The notes beneath the pieces are model-generated. The model was given only the letters and a program-made list of their open reading frames with translations, did not search any database and was not told where the DNA came from. This document shows, piece after piece, positions 1-7,220 of a DNA stretch of 15,415 bases (position 1 is its first letter; the number at the start of each line of letters is the position of its first letter). The translations under genes were made by a program, and so were the position numbers. The DNA is from an uncultured Petrimonas sp. (GTDB taxonomy: Bacteria > Bacteroidota > Bacteroidia > Bacteroidales > Dysgonomonadaceae): assembly GCA_934621705.1 (NCBI GenBank), contig CAKTUP010000040.1, positions 1 to 15,415 on the forward strand. Reading direction: 5' to 3'.

Positions 1-157
1 GAGAGAAAAAAACAATTCACAAATTATACAGAAAGATATCCATCTGTCTGTACAAAATGTATCGGGAACGTACATTGCTCCCGATATTGAGATTATCGAC
101 ATTGAACTTGGACAAAATATTTTATCGACAAGTGAAATGCCTGGTGAAGAATTGTAA
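1..157 (+). CDS. C-terminal end of a small Bacteroidales surface-operon peptide (partial)
   Basis: An open frame enters from the left edge (first full codon at 2) and stops with TAA at 155-157, giving 51 visible residues that end in STSEMPGEEL. No ATG start lies in frame, so the beginning is outside the window. The stretch YIAPDIEIIDIELGQNIL resembles the conserved tail of short Bacteroidales peptides (a Y-x-x-P-x-I-E-[VI] motif followed by an acidic, glycine/proline-containing end) that are often found next to fimbrillin or polysaccharide genes. That family resemblance is from memory and the role is unknown. The next gene begins 24 nt downstream, so the two are probably co-transcribed. Confidence 0.6.
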   Translation, partial: REKNNSQIIQKDIHLSVQNVSGTYIAPDIEIIDIELGQNILSTSEMPGEEL

Positions 158-181
158 ATCAAACTGCAAAACTATTTAATT

Positions 182-1225
182 ATGAAATTAAGACTTTTTT
201 TCTTAGCAACTATTGCCTTAATGATAACAAGTTGCGCAAATAATGACATTCTTGAGCCGCAAGAAAACGTTTTGGCTTTGGAGTCGGCAGAAAAGGTACT
301 CAACATTACTGCTTCATTTGAAGTGCCTACAGAAACACGAGCTACGCTTGAAGAAAGCGGAGCTACTTTAGTTAAGAATATTCAATTTAAGTGGGAAAAG
401 GATATAGATGAAATTCAATTTTGCTTTGAGCAAGGCGGTACAAAGGTTACAAATAAAACTACTGTTACCGGCGTGAGCAATGATGGCAGAACGGCTCAAT
501 TTACGATTACCGTTCCTCAACCCGCTATTAATCCTGCTCAACCCTACAAATTGTATGCTTATAGAAGCGGCAGAAAAACTGAGGTTACTTCGGGTAGTGA
601 ACTAATTGCTAATTCAACTATAGCCGTGCTTCCAGCTCAGCAATATGATTATCAGCCCACTTTGGCTGACCAGGCAATTGTTTTTTCAATATGGAGTGAA
701 AAAGATGTGCCAGCTAACAGCGGTTCGGATATAGCTCTTTCTTTTAAGCATTTGGGGTCAATGATGACACTTTACCTAAAGAATAATGGCAGCATAGCAA
801 TTACCGATCTGCATTCCATAGCACTTCAGGCAAATCCGAATGTGAATTGGATGTACAACCGTTTTGAAGGGGGAGGGGGAGCACAGTTTGATATGTCAAC
901 AGGTACTTTTGTGACTGGGCAAGAAAAATTCTCATTTACATTATCATTTATAGCACCATCCCCAACTATTAATCCCGGGCAATATATTACATATTACGCT
1001 TGGTTTGTTCCCAATCCGGATATCTCATCCATTACTTGGCAATTAGCTTCCTTAAAATCACCTGGGGCATCGTTGTCTGACGTTACGGGTTTAACTAATC
1101 CAAACAAAACCATTACCCGGAATTTAGTTGCTGGGAAGAACTATGTTTTATTCGCCACTATAAGCGCAAATCCTAGTCCTCCTCGACCGTATTTAGTTAG
1201 TTTCACAACTTCAGCGGCTTTTTAA
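182..1225 (+). CDS. Fimbrillin family lipoprotein (Mfa-like)
   Basis: A 347-residue secreted lipoprotein. Residues 1-18 form a lipoprotein signal peptide: charged start, hydrophobic core, and a lipobox ending LMITSC with the acceptor Cys at 18. The mature protein opens with a low-complexity linker and then ITASFEVPTETRAT (about 42-55), the strand-plus-TRA arrangement typical of Bacteroidales fimbrillin/Mfa-like proteins (N-terminal beta-sandwich of the FimA/Mfa1 clan). The rest is Ser/Thr/Asn-rich and beta-predicted, without catalytic motifs. Members are exported as lipoproteins and either polymerise into fimbriae or sit at the tip or anchor. No usher or anchor gene is visible downstream, so this could be the last gene of a fimbrial operon that begins left of the window. 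The fimbrillin call is fairly firm; which subunit it is cannot be told. Confidence 0.75.
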   Translation: MKLRLFFLATIALMITSCANNDILEPQENVLALESAEKVLNITASFEVPTETRATLEESGATLVKNIQFKWEKDIDEIQFCFEQGGTKVTNKTTVTGVSNDGRTAQFTITVPQPAINPAQPYKLYAYRSGRKTEVTSGSELIANSTIAVLPAQQYDYQPTLADQAIVFSIWSEKDVPANSGSDIALSFKHLGSMMTLYLKNNGSIAITDLHSIALQANPNVNWMYNRFEGGGGAQFDMSTGTFVTGQEKFSFTLSFIAPSPTINPGQYITYYAWFVPNPDISSITWQLASLKSPGASLSDVTGLTNPNKTITRNLVAGKNYVLFATISANPSPPRPYLVSFTTSAAF

Positions 1226-1241
1226 AAATGTTACACAGAAC

Positions 1242-1276
1242 AAAAAGGTTGAAACTTAAGCTTCAACCTTTTTTTT
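1242..1276. terminator. Bidirectional rho-independent terminator
   Basis: A 12-bp perfect stem (AAAAAGGTTGAA at 1242-1253 and its complement at 1262-1273) with an 8-nt loop is followed by a T-run to 1276 on the plus strand. On the minus strand the same stem is also followed by a T-run. It lies 16 nt after the fimbrillin stop and 32 nt beyond the stop of the convergent minus-strand VOC gene, so it can terminate both. Confidence 0.85.
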
Positions 1277-1307
1277 GTTCTTACAGAATTACAGAATCTA
1301 CTTCCCC

Positions 1308-1781
1308 TCACGGTATATGTATATTCGCATTATCCGCGTGCGAAGGCGATGCTTCACAAGGAACTTCAATCATCCAATGAATCCCGAATTTATCGATTAA
1401 CGAGCCGTAGTACGATCCCCATGATGACTCACTCAACGGAACTTTCACCGTTCCTTCGTTAGACAACGCTTCGAATAATCGATTGGCTTCTTCGTTATTT
1501 TCGGGCAAAATACATATTTTCAGATTATTTCCGACAACGAGTCCGGAGGAACTTTCTGCATTGTCGCATCCCGTCAAGGTTACATCGTTGTTGAGCGGCA
1601 ACTCGATATGTCTGATCTGATTTCCAAATTCTTCTGACGAATGCGGAGACCCTTCGTGATGCGACACATCGTTGTAACGGACAAATTTTGTGTAATCGCC
1701 GCCAAAAATGGTTTTGTATGTGTTGAAAGCTTTTTCGCAGGTTCCGTTAAAGGAAATGAAAGGATTGAATTTTGTTGCCAT
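1308..1781 (-). CDS. VOC superfamily protein, PhnB/glyoxalase-like
   Basis: A 157-residue cytoplasmic protein of the vicinal oxygen chelate superfamily, PhnB/YjdN-like subgroup. Visible hallmarks: an N-terminal PFISFNGTCEKAFNTYKTIFGG (7-28), the first beta-alpha-beta unit of these proteins; IRHIELPLNNDVTLTGCD (56-73); and a C-terminal WGSYYGSLIDKFGIHWMIEV (121-140), the W-x-x-x-x-G-x-x-x-D-x-[FY]-G-x-x-W signature. Family members bind a metal or small molecule, but the substrate of PhnB-like members is mostly undefined, so no reaction is assigned. The start follows the upstream reductase stop by 16 nt on the same strand, suggesting a two-gene operon for a stress or detoxification function (inference). 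Confidence 0.85.
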   Translation of the reverse strand: MATKFNPFISFNGTCEKAFNTYKTIFGGDYTKFVRYNDVSHHEGSPHSSEEFGNQIRHIELPLNNDVTLTGCDNAESSSGLVVGNNLKICILPENNEEANRLFEALSNEGTVKVPLSESSWGSYYGSLIDKFGIHWMIEVPCEASPSHADNANIHIP

Positions 1782-1797
1782 AATCGTTTTTTTTTGA

Positions 1798-2346
1798 TTA
1801 AAAGTTGTTTACCCAAGCGGCATAGGCATCTATGTATGCCTTGAGGAAATCGCGCGTACCTTCGTTAACGAGATTTCCATTTTCATCGAAAAGCGTGTGT
1901 GCGCTTCCGATATAAGCTTCGGGTTGCTGCATCATGGGAACGTTCAGAAACACCATCGACTGACGTACGATGTGGTTGGCTCCGAATCCGCCGATGGCGC
2001 TCATCGATACGCTGACAACCGCACCCGGTTTTCCACCCCAAACGCTTTGTCCGTAAGGTCTTGATCCCACATCAAAAGCATTTTTCAATGCGCTGGGAAC
2101 CGAACGGTTATATTCGGGTGTTACGAATAAAAACCCGTCAAACGATTTAATCTTTTCTCTGAATTCAGTGTATTCTTTAGGAACATTTAGCTCTAAATCT
2201 TCGTTATAGTGGGGTAATTGCCCTATTTCCACGAGTTCTAATTCCAATGAATCGGGGGCTAATTGAATAAGTTGATTAGCTACTTTTCTGTTAAAAGACT
2301 CTTTTCTTAAGCTGCCAACCAATACAGCTACTTTCTTCTTGCTCAT
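1798..2346 (-). CDS. NADPH-dependent FMN reductase (flavodoxin-like fold)
   Basis: A 182-residue protein of the NADPH-dependent FMN reductase family (PF03358 type; relatives include YieF/ChrR and azoreductases). GSLRKESFN (11-19) is the phosphate-binding loop for FMN after the first beta strand. TPEYNRSVPSALKNAFD (76-92) is the family signature that contacts the flavin and forms the tetramer interface. Length matches the family. Likely activity is two-electron reduction of quinones, metals or azo compounds using NAD(P)H; the physiological substrate is unknown. It is first in a probable operon with the VOC protein. The 189 nt before it (2347-2535) hold no clear TAnnTTTG box on the minus strand, so its promoter is not assigned. 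Confidence 0.9.
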   Translation of the reverse strand: MSKKKVAVLVGSLRKESFNRKVANQLIQLAPDSLELELVEIGQLPHYNEDLELNVPKEYTEFREKIKSFDGFLFVTPEYNRSVPSALKNAFDVGSRPYGQSVWGGKPGAVVSVSMSAIGGFGANHIVRQSMVFLNVPMMQQPEAYIGSAHTLFDENGNLVNEGTRDFLKAYIDAYAAWVNNF

Positions 2347-2535
2347 AATAAATAAAGTTTGATTTTTTTAAACGTTAATTACGTAGAATACCTGAATATT
2401 TTACGCACTTTCAGTCTGAACAAGGGATTAAGCGAAAAAGTTTTTGCAAAACGGATAATCGGAACGAATTTAACTAAATCTAACGGAAAGGTGTATAGAT
2501 TTTGAAAATATTAATAAGGTAGATATAGGTGATGT

Positions 2536-2910
2536 CTATTTGATAAACCCGTTTCTTAAATGAAAATGAACGGTAGTATCGGGCGCAACAACAATAAGTG
2601 AATAATTGCTTTCGTGAGGAACAACGACAGGTAGATTGTTTACTGAATTTTCGTGATAAGCCTCTGCAAGCTGTTTAAATTTTTCCATATCCATCGGACG
2701 TTGAATTTTTTGTGGTATGGAATCTTTTGAAATGCGCAGTGTGTCGAACGAAAAGAGTTTGATCGAATCTTTTTTCCATTTTTCCGACATAGAGAGTTCT
2801 TTAAGGGAATCGGACTTTAATTTCAGTTTGGGAATTTCCTGGGAAATAACAGGCAAACAAAGCATCGAAAAGAGTATGGCGGCGAATAAATGTTTTTTCA
2901 TAAGGCCCAT
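2536..2910 (-). CDS. Small secreted protein of unknown function
   Basis: A 124-residue protein with no recognised domain. It opens with a clear Sec signal peptide: MKKHLFAAILFSMLCLPVIS from the second Met (residue 4), with probable cleavage before QEIP near residue 23. The only Cys (18) lies inside the hydrophobic core, so this is not an obvious lipoprotein. The mature part is short, Lys/Ser/Asp-rich, contains DSLKELSMSEKWKKDSIKLF-like amphipathic sequence, and ends in a strand-rich segment (NYSLIVVAPDTTVHFHLRNG). Two starts are possible: ATG at 2910 or ATG at 2901; the second gives the more usual signal peptide. A TAnnTTTG box just upstream supports independent expression. It is probably periplasmic; no function is proposed. 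Confidence 0.65.
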   Translation of the reverse strand: MGLMKKHLFAAILFSMLCLPVISQEIPKLKLKSDSLKELSMSEKWKKDSIKLFSFDTLRISKDSIPQKIQRPMDMEKFKQLAEAYHENSVNNLPVVVPHESNYSLIVVAPDTTVHFHLRNGFIK

Positions 2911-2927
2911 TTTTAAAAGTGATAATG

Positions 2928-2935
2928 CAAAAGTA
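2928..2935 (-). promoter_or_regulatory. Bacteroidetes-type -7 box for the small secreted protein
   Basis: Read on the minus strand the sequence is TACTTTTG, an exact match to the Bacteroidetes housekeeping -7 consensus TAnnTTTG. It lies 17 nt before the ATG at 2910 and 26 nt before the ATG at 2901, giving a short leader of roughly 10-20 nt. No good TTTG (-33) box is seen at the usual distance, so the assignment rests on one element. Confidence 0.5.
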
Positions 2936-2991
2936 GAAAAAATCGTTTGTGAAATTATACATCAAGCTGATTTTAAGCTATTTTATGGTTT

Positions 2992-3588
2992 TTATTGTTG
3001 CATTAAATGCCCTTTTCTTTTTGAAATTTGCACCAATTCGTTTAATAACTCCCGGACTTTCTTAGGCCCTTTTTCGATAATTTTCAGCGTTTTGAAAACG
3101 TTTTCGGGTGTGATGGATGCTTCGCGCCAGCTTGTTCCGTTGCTGAAAGTATTGAGCATTACGGGCATGATTTTGTCGATAGCACAGGCGTAGATAGCGT
3201 TTGGCGTGTCTTCCTGCTCAAATTCCAGCCATAAATCGTACATTTCTTTTCCTTGATCGGGAGGCAGCAATCCGAAAATTTTCTTTGCGGCATCATTTTC
3301 CCGCTCAAATTTGTCCAGATAACCTTCTTCATCGAACATAAATGTGTCGCCGGCGTAAATTTCTACTATATCATGAATAGTGATCATTTTCACGATATGC
3401 AGCAAATCGAGTTCATCCTTATTTTCGGCATATTCAAAAAACAGTTGCGCCAGCAAAATGCTGTGCCACGAATGTTCAGCCACGTTTTCGCGGCGCGAAT
3501 CATCGATTAGGAAATTCCTGCGGATAACGTTTTTGAGTTTATCCGCTTCGAGAATAAAATTGAGTTGCTGTTGTGTTCTTTCGTCCAT
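2992..3588 (-). CDS. HD domain phosphohydrolase (YfbR/HDDC2-like)
   Basis: A 198-residue HD-superfamily protein. The metal ligands are all present in order: H39 in VAEHSWHS, the H72-D73 pair in TIHDIVEIYAGD, and D138 in CAIDKIMP. The arrangement and length match the HDDC2/YfbR group, whose characterised members are 5'-nucleotidases acting on deoxyribonucleoside monophosphates. That activity is a reasonable expectation, not something the sequence proves. There is no signal peptide, so it is cytoplasmic. It follows the serine hydrolase by 90 nt on the same strand and may be co-transcribed with it, or may have its own promoter that could not be identified. Confidence 0.85.
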   Translation of the reverse strand: MDERTQQQLNFILEADKLKNVIRRNFLIDDSRRENVAEHSWHSILLAQLFFEYAENKDELDLLHIVKMITIHDIVEIYAGDTFMFDEEGYLDKFERENDAAKKIFGLLPPDQGKEMYDLWLEFEQEDTPNAIYACAIDKIMPVMLNTFSNGTSWREASITPENVFKTLKIIEKGPKKVRELLNELVQISKRKGHLMQQ

Positions 3589-3678
3589 CCTGTAGAAGTT
3601 TGACTTGTAAACAAGAAAGAATACGGCTTTGTTTTACGGCAGCATCAAATAACTTTTACCGGACTTGTACAAAACGAT

Positions 3679-4872
3679 TTATCGCACGAACTCGTCAAAC
3701 GCTTTTTGCTGAAATTCGGCACGTATGTTGCTCGCATCCGAATTTACGCCCGGTCGTTGCAGCATCATGATGTAAGCCACATCGTTCGCGATGTCTATCC
3801 ACGCTTGCGTTCCCCACGCTCCGCCGTGTCCGAATGAGCCGGGCGACAAAACGGCTGCCACACCCGGATGCGAAGCGCGTACGATGCAGGTGCCAATTCC
3901 CCAACCGTAATTTTTGCCGCGGCTTCCGTATTGAGGTTCCTGAAGAAATCCGCAGTCTAAATCGCCGGTTGTTACGGTAAAAAGATGCGTTACGGCATCT
4001 TCACTCAGGTATCGTTTTCCGTTGTAAATGCCTTTTCCCAACAGCATTTGAGCGAAACGAGCGTAATCGGGAGCCGTAGAAAACAATCCGCCGTTTCCGA
4101 GGGGAGTGCTTTCGGGTTTACCAAAGATTGCAGCTAATTCTGCTTTGTCGAGATTTCCGGTATCGCTGTTTTTTATATATCCGGCAGCGCGATTAATTCC
4201 AGTTAATTGAGTGGGATAGAAAGTAGTGTTTTTCATTTCAAGCGGATTGAAAATCCTTTCCTGAAGAAATTGATCGAAACGCAAACCGCTTACCACTTCC
4301 ACAATCCGCGCTCCGGTATTTATTCCCGATTGGCTGTAACTCCACTTGCTCCCCGGCTCAAACTGCGTAGGCCCGCTCACGTATGAAGGAATCAGATCGG
4401 CCAGTTCTTTGGCGCTTGCAGCCGTTTGCGCATCCGCTTCGCGTAAACCCGATGTGTGGTTCATGACCTGCGTGATGGTGAGATTGGCATCTTTTCCCGA
4501 CGGAGTTTTCAGGCCACCGAATTCGGAAATGTATTTGGAAACCGGATCGTTCACGGAAAGTTTTCCTTCGTCCTGAAGCATCAGCAAAGCCACGGCTGTG
4601 ATGGGTTTCGTCATGGAAGCTATCCAGAAAAGATGATCGGATTCCATAGGCGATTTTGTTTCGTAATCGCCCACACCCACGCTGCCAAGATGCAAAATTT
4701 TATCTTTAGAAACCACCGCAGTTACGGCTCCCGGAATATAGCCCGAATCCACAAACGCCTGCATAACATCGTCTATGGCTTTGACATTTGGAGCGCTGTC
4801 GTTGATTTTACCGGAATTTGAAGTGCAGGCAAAAAATAATACGCTGATAATTAAAAAATAAATTGTTTTCAT
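3679..4872 (-). CDS. Lipoprotein serine hydrolase, beta-lactamase/esterase fold
   Basis: A 397-residue class C beta-lactamase-fold hydrolase (PF00144 type). The ATG at 4872 is chosen because it starts a proper lipoprotein signal peptide (KTIYFLIISVLFFACTS, Cys16); the longer frame would need a TTG at 4908 inside tadA. Catalytic SxxK is SMTK (Ser86, Lys89). The second motif, normally YxN, reads Y179-S-Q here. The third is HGG (His349) in FGHGGAWGT. Members include esterases, D-amino-acid peptidases and penicillin-binding-like proteins; substrate specificity cannot be read from sequence, and it should not be called an antibiotic-resistance gene. It is probably exported and membrane-anchored. 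It begins 19 nt after the tadA stop, so it is probably transcribed with tadA. Confidence 0.88.
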   Translation of the reverse strand: MKTIYFLIISVLFFACTSNSGKINDSAPNVKAIDDVMQAFVDSGYIPGAVTAVVSKDKILHLGSVGVGDYETKSPMESDHLFWIASMTKPITAVALLMLQDEGKLSVNDPVSKYISEFGGLKTPSGKDANLTITQVMNHTSGLREADAQTAASAKELADLIPSYVSGPTQFEPGSKWSYSQSGINTGARIVEVVSGLRFDQFLQERIFNPLEMKNTTFYPTQLTGINRAAGYIKNSDTGNLDKAELAAIFGKPESTPLGNGGLFSTAPDYARFAQMLLGKGIYNGKRYLSEDAVTHLFTVTTGDLDCGFLQEPQYGSRGKNYGWGIGTCIVRASHPGVAAVLSPGSFGHGGAWGTQAWIDIANDVAYIMMLQRPGVNSDASNIRAEFQQKAFDEFVR

Positions 4873-4891
4873 GATTTTGTGAATTATATGT

Positions 4892-5326
4892 TTATCTTTT
4901 CTTTTCAAAAAACTTTTTCATTAGCGTTGCGCATTCTTCGCTTAAAACTCCCGAAGAAACAGCGGTTTTCGGATGCAAAACATTGGCCGCAAACTTAGAA
5001 AAACCCCGTTTTTCATCGGCTGCGCCGTAAACTATTCGCGTGAGTTGCGACCAGCCCAGCGCTCCGGCACACATCGGACACGGCTCAATGGTAACGAAAA
5101 GCGTGCAATCGGTCAGGTATTTCCCGCCCAACACATTGGCGGCAGCGGTTATTGCCTGCATTTCGGCGTGTGCCGTAACATCGTTCAGCGTTTCTACCAG
5201 GTTGTGTGCCCGGGCAATAATTCGATTGTTGGCAACCACAACCGCGCCAATCGGCACTTCATCTTTATCGAACGCTTTTTGTGCTTCGGCCAGCGCCTGA
5301 CGCATAAAATAAATATCGTCTAACAT
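4892..5326 (-). CDS. tadA: tRNA adenosine(34) deaminase TadA
   Basis: A 144-residue zinc-dependent deaminase of the CDA fold. The zinc/catalytic signature is complete: H53-A-E55 (TAHAEMQAI) with Glu55 as proton shuttle, and P82-C83-x-x-C86 (EPCPMCAGA). The substrate-side elements GAVVVANNRIIARAHN (28-43) and GAADEKRGF (101-109) are those of TadA-type nucleoside deaminases. TadA converts A34 to inosine in tRNA-Arg(ACG), allowing CGN decoding. Related guanine deaminases share the motif, but the GAADEK...G-F segment and length favour TadA. The gene heads a minus-strand run with the serine hydrolase; its upstream region is occupied by a heptamer repeat array. Confidence 0.92.
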   Translation of the reverse strand: MLDDIYFMRQALAEAQKAFDKDEVPIGAVVVANNRIIARAHNLVETLNDVTAHAEMQAITAAANVLGGKYLTDCTLFVTIEPCPMCAGALGWSQLTRIVYGAADEKRGFSKFAANVLHPKTAVSSGVLSEECATLMKKFFEKKR

Positions 5327-5340
5327 TGTCTATCTTTTAA

Positions 5341-5375
5341 ATCCCAAATCCCAAATCCCAAATCCGAAATCCCAA
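5341..5375. repeat. Heptamer tandem array, unit ATCCCAA (5 copies)
   Basis: Five head-to-tail 7-bp units fill 5341-5375. Four are ATCCCAA and the fourth is ATCCGAA. On the minus strand the unit reads as GATTTGGG-type sequence, related to the GATTTnn units after pyrH. It lies in the 54-nt gap between the ribbon-helix-helix gene and tadA, so any promoter or leader for tadA must overlap or flank it. Confidence 0.95.
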
Positions 5376-5380
5376 ATAGT

Positions 5381-5608
5381 TTATCTTCTCATCTCATTTT
5401 CTTCAAAAAGCATGGGATAATCCATATCCATATTTTTAAGAATGTGATTTATAATGGTTTCCCTGAACCATCGGGATCGATTGCCGATTTTATATTTCTT
5501 TAAATAGAAATTAATAACATCGTATTCTTCGTCGCTAAGCATAAACTCAGCCTTTTTTGTACGCGGAGACGGACGTCCGTTTAATTTGTATTTCTTGGTT
5601 GTTCTCAT
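5381..5608 (-). CDS. Small ribbon-helix-helix-like DNA-binding protein
   Basis: A 75-residue basic protein beginning MRTTKKYKLNGRPSPRTKKA. The layout is a charged N-terminal tail, one short strand (KAEFMLSDEEYDVI), a helix (NFYLKKYKIG) and a second helix starting NRSRWFRETIINHIL (43-57). This is the strand-helix-helix pattern of MetJ/Arc-type ribbon-helix-helix proteins and resembles small Bacteroidetes regulators and mobilisation accessory proteins. No relaxase, toxin or integrase is next to it, so a mobilisation or antitoxin role has no support here. It could autoregulate or act on the divergent yraN side. The ATG at 5608 is the only sensible start. The real-gene call is fair; the function is open. 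Confidence 0.6.
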   Translation of the reverse strand: MRTTKKYKLNGRPSPRTKKAEFMLSDEEYDVINFYLKKYKIGNRSRWFRETIINHILKNMDMDYPMLFEENEMRR

Positions 5609-5701
5609 TTCTTGCTGAAGAAATTATTCTGAAAAACTTCGTAAAACCTTTTCAGACACAAAAAAACAAAATATTTTAACGCGAAAGAAGAGAATATTGC
5701 A

Positions 5702-5709
5702 TAAATTTG
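5702..5709 (+). promoter_or_regulatory. Bacteroidetes-type -7 box for the yraN operon
   Basis: TAAATTTG at 5702-5709 matches TAnnTTTG exactly and lies 17 nt before the yraN ATG at 5727. This places the transcript start a few nt later with a leader of roughly a dozen bases, and it excludes the upstream TTG at 5697 as the yraN start. No clear TTTG (-33) box is seen at the expected distance. Confidence 0.5.
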
Positions 5710-5726
5710 TGTTTTTAAGCGAAAGC

Positions 5727-6089
5727 ATGGCGCAACACAACGAATTAGGCAAAAAAGGCGAAGAAGAAGCCGTAAAATATCTGAAATCGAAAGATTACCG
5801 GATTATCTGCCGCAACTGGAATTTTCACGGTTACGAAATTGATATCATTGCCGAAACTGATGAGTTTATTGTTTTTGTGGAAGTGAAAACCCGCACAACA
5901 GCGCTGTTCGGCAACCCCGAAGACTTTGTGGGTAACGCCAGGATGCGGAGAATGGTGGATGCCGCCAATCATTATCTGATTGAAGAAGATATCGATAAAC
6001 CGGCACGATTCGATATCATTGGGTTGGTTTGGGACGGAAAACAGTTTGAATTGGAACACATTGACGATGCCTTTTTGCCGTTTCTATAA
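5727..6089 (+). CDS. yraN: YraN/UPF0102 family predicted nuclease
   Basis: A 120-residue protein starting MAQHNELGKKGEEEA, the characteristic opening of the family. The ATG at 5727 is preferred over the TTG at 5697, which would add ten atypical residues and lie upstream of the promoter box. The PD-(D/E)xK endonuclease-fold core is intact: Glu12, Asp39 in YEIDII, and E52-V-K54 in FVEVKTR, followed by RFDII (94-98). YraN proteins are Holliday-junction-resolvase-like in fold, widespread, and poorly characterised; a role in DNA processing is inferred from fold only. It heads a plus-strand operon: the next gene starts 26 nt after its stop. Confidence 0.9.
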   Translation: MAQHNELGKKGEEEAVKYLKSKDYRIICRNWNFHGYEIDIIAETDEFIVFVEVKTRTTALFGNPEDFVGNARMRRMVDAANHYLIEEDIDKPARFDIIGLVWDGKQFELEHIDDAFLPFL

Positions 6090-6115
6090 AAAATTGATGC
6101 TTAAAAAGCAAAAAT

Positions 6116-6481
6116 ATGAACGTAGAAGACCTTTACAACTATTGCTTATCGATTCCGGGCGCCGAAGCAACGACGCCGTTTGACGATGTTACGCTGGTAA
6201 TGAAAGTGTGCGGCAAAATGTTCGCCCTCATTCCGCTCGATGCCGATTTGCTGAGTATTACCATCAAATGCGATCCGGAAACAGCCGTATCTTTACGCGA
6301 GCAATATTCATGTGTATCGGCAGCGTGGCACATGAACAAAACGCACTGGAATACGATTCACATAACAGGCGAAATGGGCGTTGACGAACTGAAAAAATGG
6401 ATCCGACACTCGGTGGACGAAGTAATAAAAAAACTACCCAAAATAAAACAACGAGAATATTATGGAACAGTTGAGCAGTGA
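6116..6481 (+). CDS. MmcQ/YjbR family protein
   Basis: A 121-residue protein of the MmcQ/YjbR family (double-wing DNA-binding-like fold). Diagnostic stretches: an N-terminal LYNYCLSIPGAEATTPFDD (6-24), KVCGKMFALIPL (30-41), LSITIKCDPE (46-55) and the C-terminal HWNTIHITGEMGVDELKKWI (77-96), where W-N-T-I/V precedes the final helix. Members are assumed to bind DNA, but there is little functional evidence. Its last 20 nt overlap the start of birA in another frame, which implies translational coupling within the yraN-birA run. Confidence 0.88.
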   Translation: MNVEDLYNYCLSIPGAEATTPFDDVTLVMKVCGKMFALIPLDADLLSITIKCDPETAVSLREQYSCVSAAWHMNKTHWNTIHITGEMGVDELKKWIRHSVDEVIKKLPKIKQREYYGTVEQ

Positions 6482-7217
6482 CAGACAAATTATACAGTTG
6501 GAAAAAACGGAATCGACAAATTCTTACCTGAAAGAACTGTTGAAGTCGGAACAATTGGCGGAAGGTTCCGTTGTGGTAGCCGATTTTCAGACGGCAGGCC
6601 GTGGACAGGTCGGCAATTCGTGGTTTTCGTCGAAAGGCGAGAATATGCTTTTCAGCCTGTTGATTTATCCCACGGAAATTCCTGCCAACGAGCAGTTTAT
6701 TATTTCGCGCATTGTCTCGCTGGCAATAAAAAACACGCTCGACCAGTTTGCCGACGATATCCGCATCAAATGGCCGAACGATATTTACTGGAAGGATAAG
6801 AAAATAGCCGGAATTCTTATCGAAAACAATTTGCAAGGCAAAGTTATCGAAAATTCCATCATAGGCATCGGACTGAATCTCAACCAGCAAATCTTCCCGA
6901 TAGAATTGCCCAATCCCGTATCGCTGCGTCAAATCACGGCAACCGAATACGATAAAAATTATATGCTGGATTTGCTGCTGAAAGAGTTTTTCCTGTTGTA
7001 CAGAAGCTTGCAACGCGGCGAAAAACAGATCATCGAAGATGAATATATGATGGATTTGTATCGTGTGAACGGTTATTACTGGTATGAAGATGAAAACGGC
7101 AGGTTCCAGGCGAAAATTGATAACGTGCTGTCATCGGGGCATTTGGTGTTGAGAACGCTGGATACCAACGAAGAAAGAGTATATGCGTTTAAGGAAGTTA
7201 CTTTTGTAAATGAATAA
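6462..7217 (+). CDS. birA: Biotin-[acetyl-CoA-carboxylase] ligase (no repressor domain)
   Basis: A 251-residue class I biotin protein ligase. It lacks the N-terminal helix-turn-helix found in bifunctional BirA, so it should ligate biotin but not repress transcription. The ligase core is clear: TESTNSYLK (16-24), the biotinyl-AMP loop GRGQVGNSW (46-54), KWPNDIYW (103-110), then KIAGILIE (114-121) with catalytic Lys114, and GIGLNLNQ (135-142). A small C-terminal SH3-like domain follows (about 205-250). It adenylates biotin and attaches it to the lysine of biotin carboxyl carrier domains. The start overlaps the MmcQ/YjbR gene by 20 nt and the GNAT gene begins 3 nt after its stop, so all are one operon. 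Confidence 0.93.
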   Translation: MEQLSSDRQIIQLEKTESTNSYLKELLKSEQLAEGSVVVADFQTAGRGQVGNSWFSSKGENMLFSLLIYPTEIPANEQFIISRIVSLAIKNTLDQFADDIRIKWPNDIYWKDKKIAGILIENNLQGKVIENSIIGIGLNLNQQIFPIELPNPVSLRQITATEYDKNYMLDLLLKEFFLLYRSLQRGEKQIIEDEYMMDLYRVNGYYWYEDENGRFQAKIDNVLSSGHLVLRTLDTNEERVYAFKEVTFVNE

Positions 7218-7220
7218 CGT

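Noticed and set aside
2431..2450. Palindromic A/T stretch GCGAAAAAG/TTTTTGC upstream of the FMN reductase as an operator
   Set aside because: Low-complexity A/T run; no matching second site and no -7 box nearby on the minus strand.
3679..4872. Beta-lactam resistance gene
   Set aside because: The fold is shared with esterases and peptidases; nothing in the sequence indicates antibiotic hydrolysis.
4873..4908. Longer start (TTG at 4908) for the serine hydrolase
   Set aside because: Would overlap tadA and put a lysine/histidine-rich stretch before a proper lipoprotein signal; the ATG at 4872 is better.
5697..5726. Upstream TTG start for yraN
   Set aside because: It precedes the probable promoter box and the family starts at MAQHNELGKKG (5727).
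6264..7013. Long minus-strand open frame (249 codons)
   Set aside because: Lies antisense to the MmcQ/YjbR and birA genes, which have complete family motifs; the antisense product has no recognisable features.
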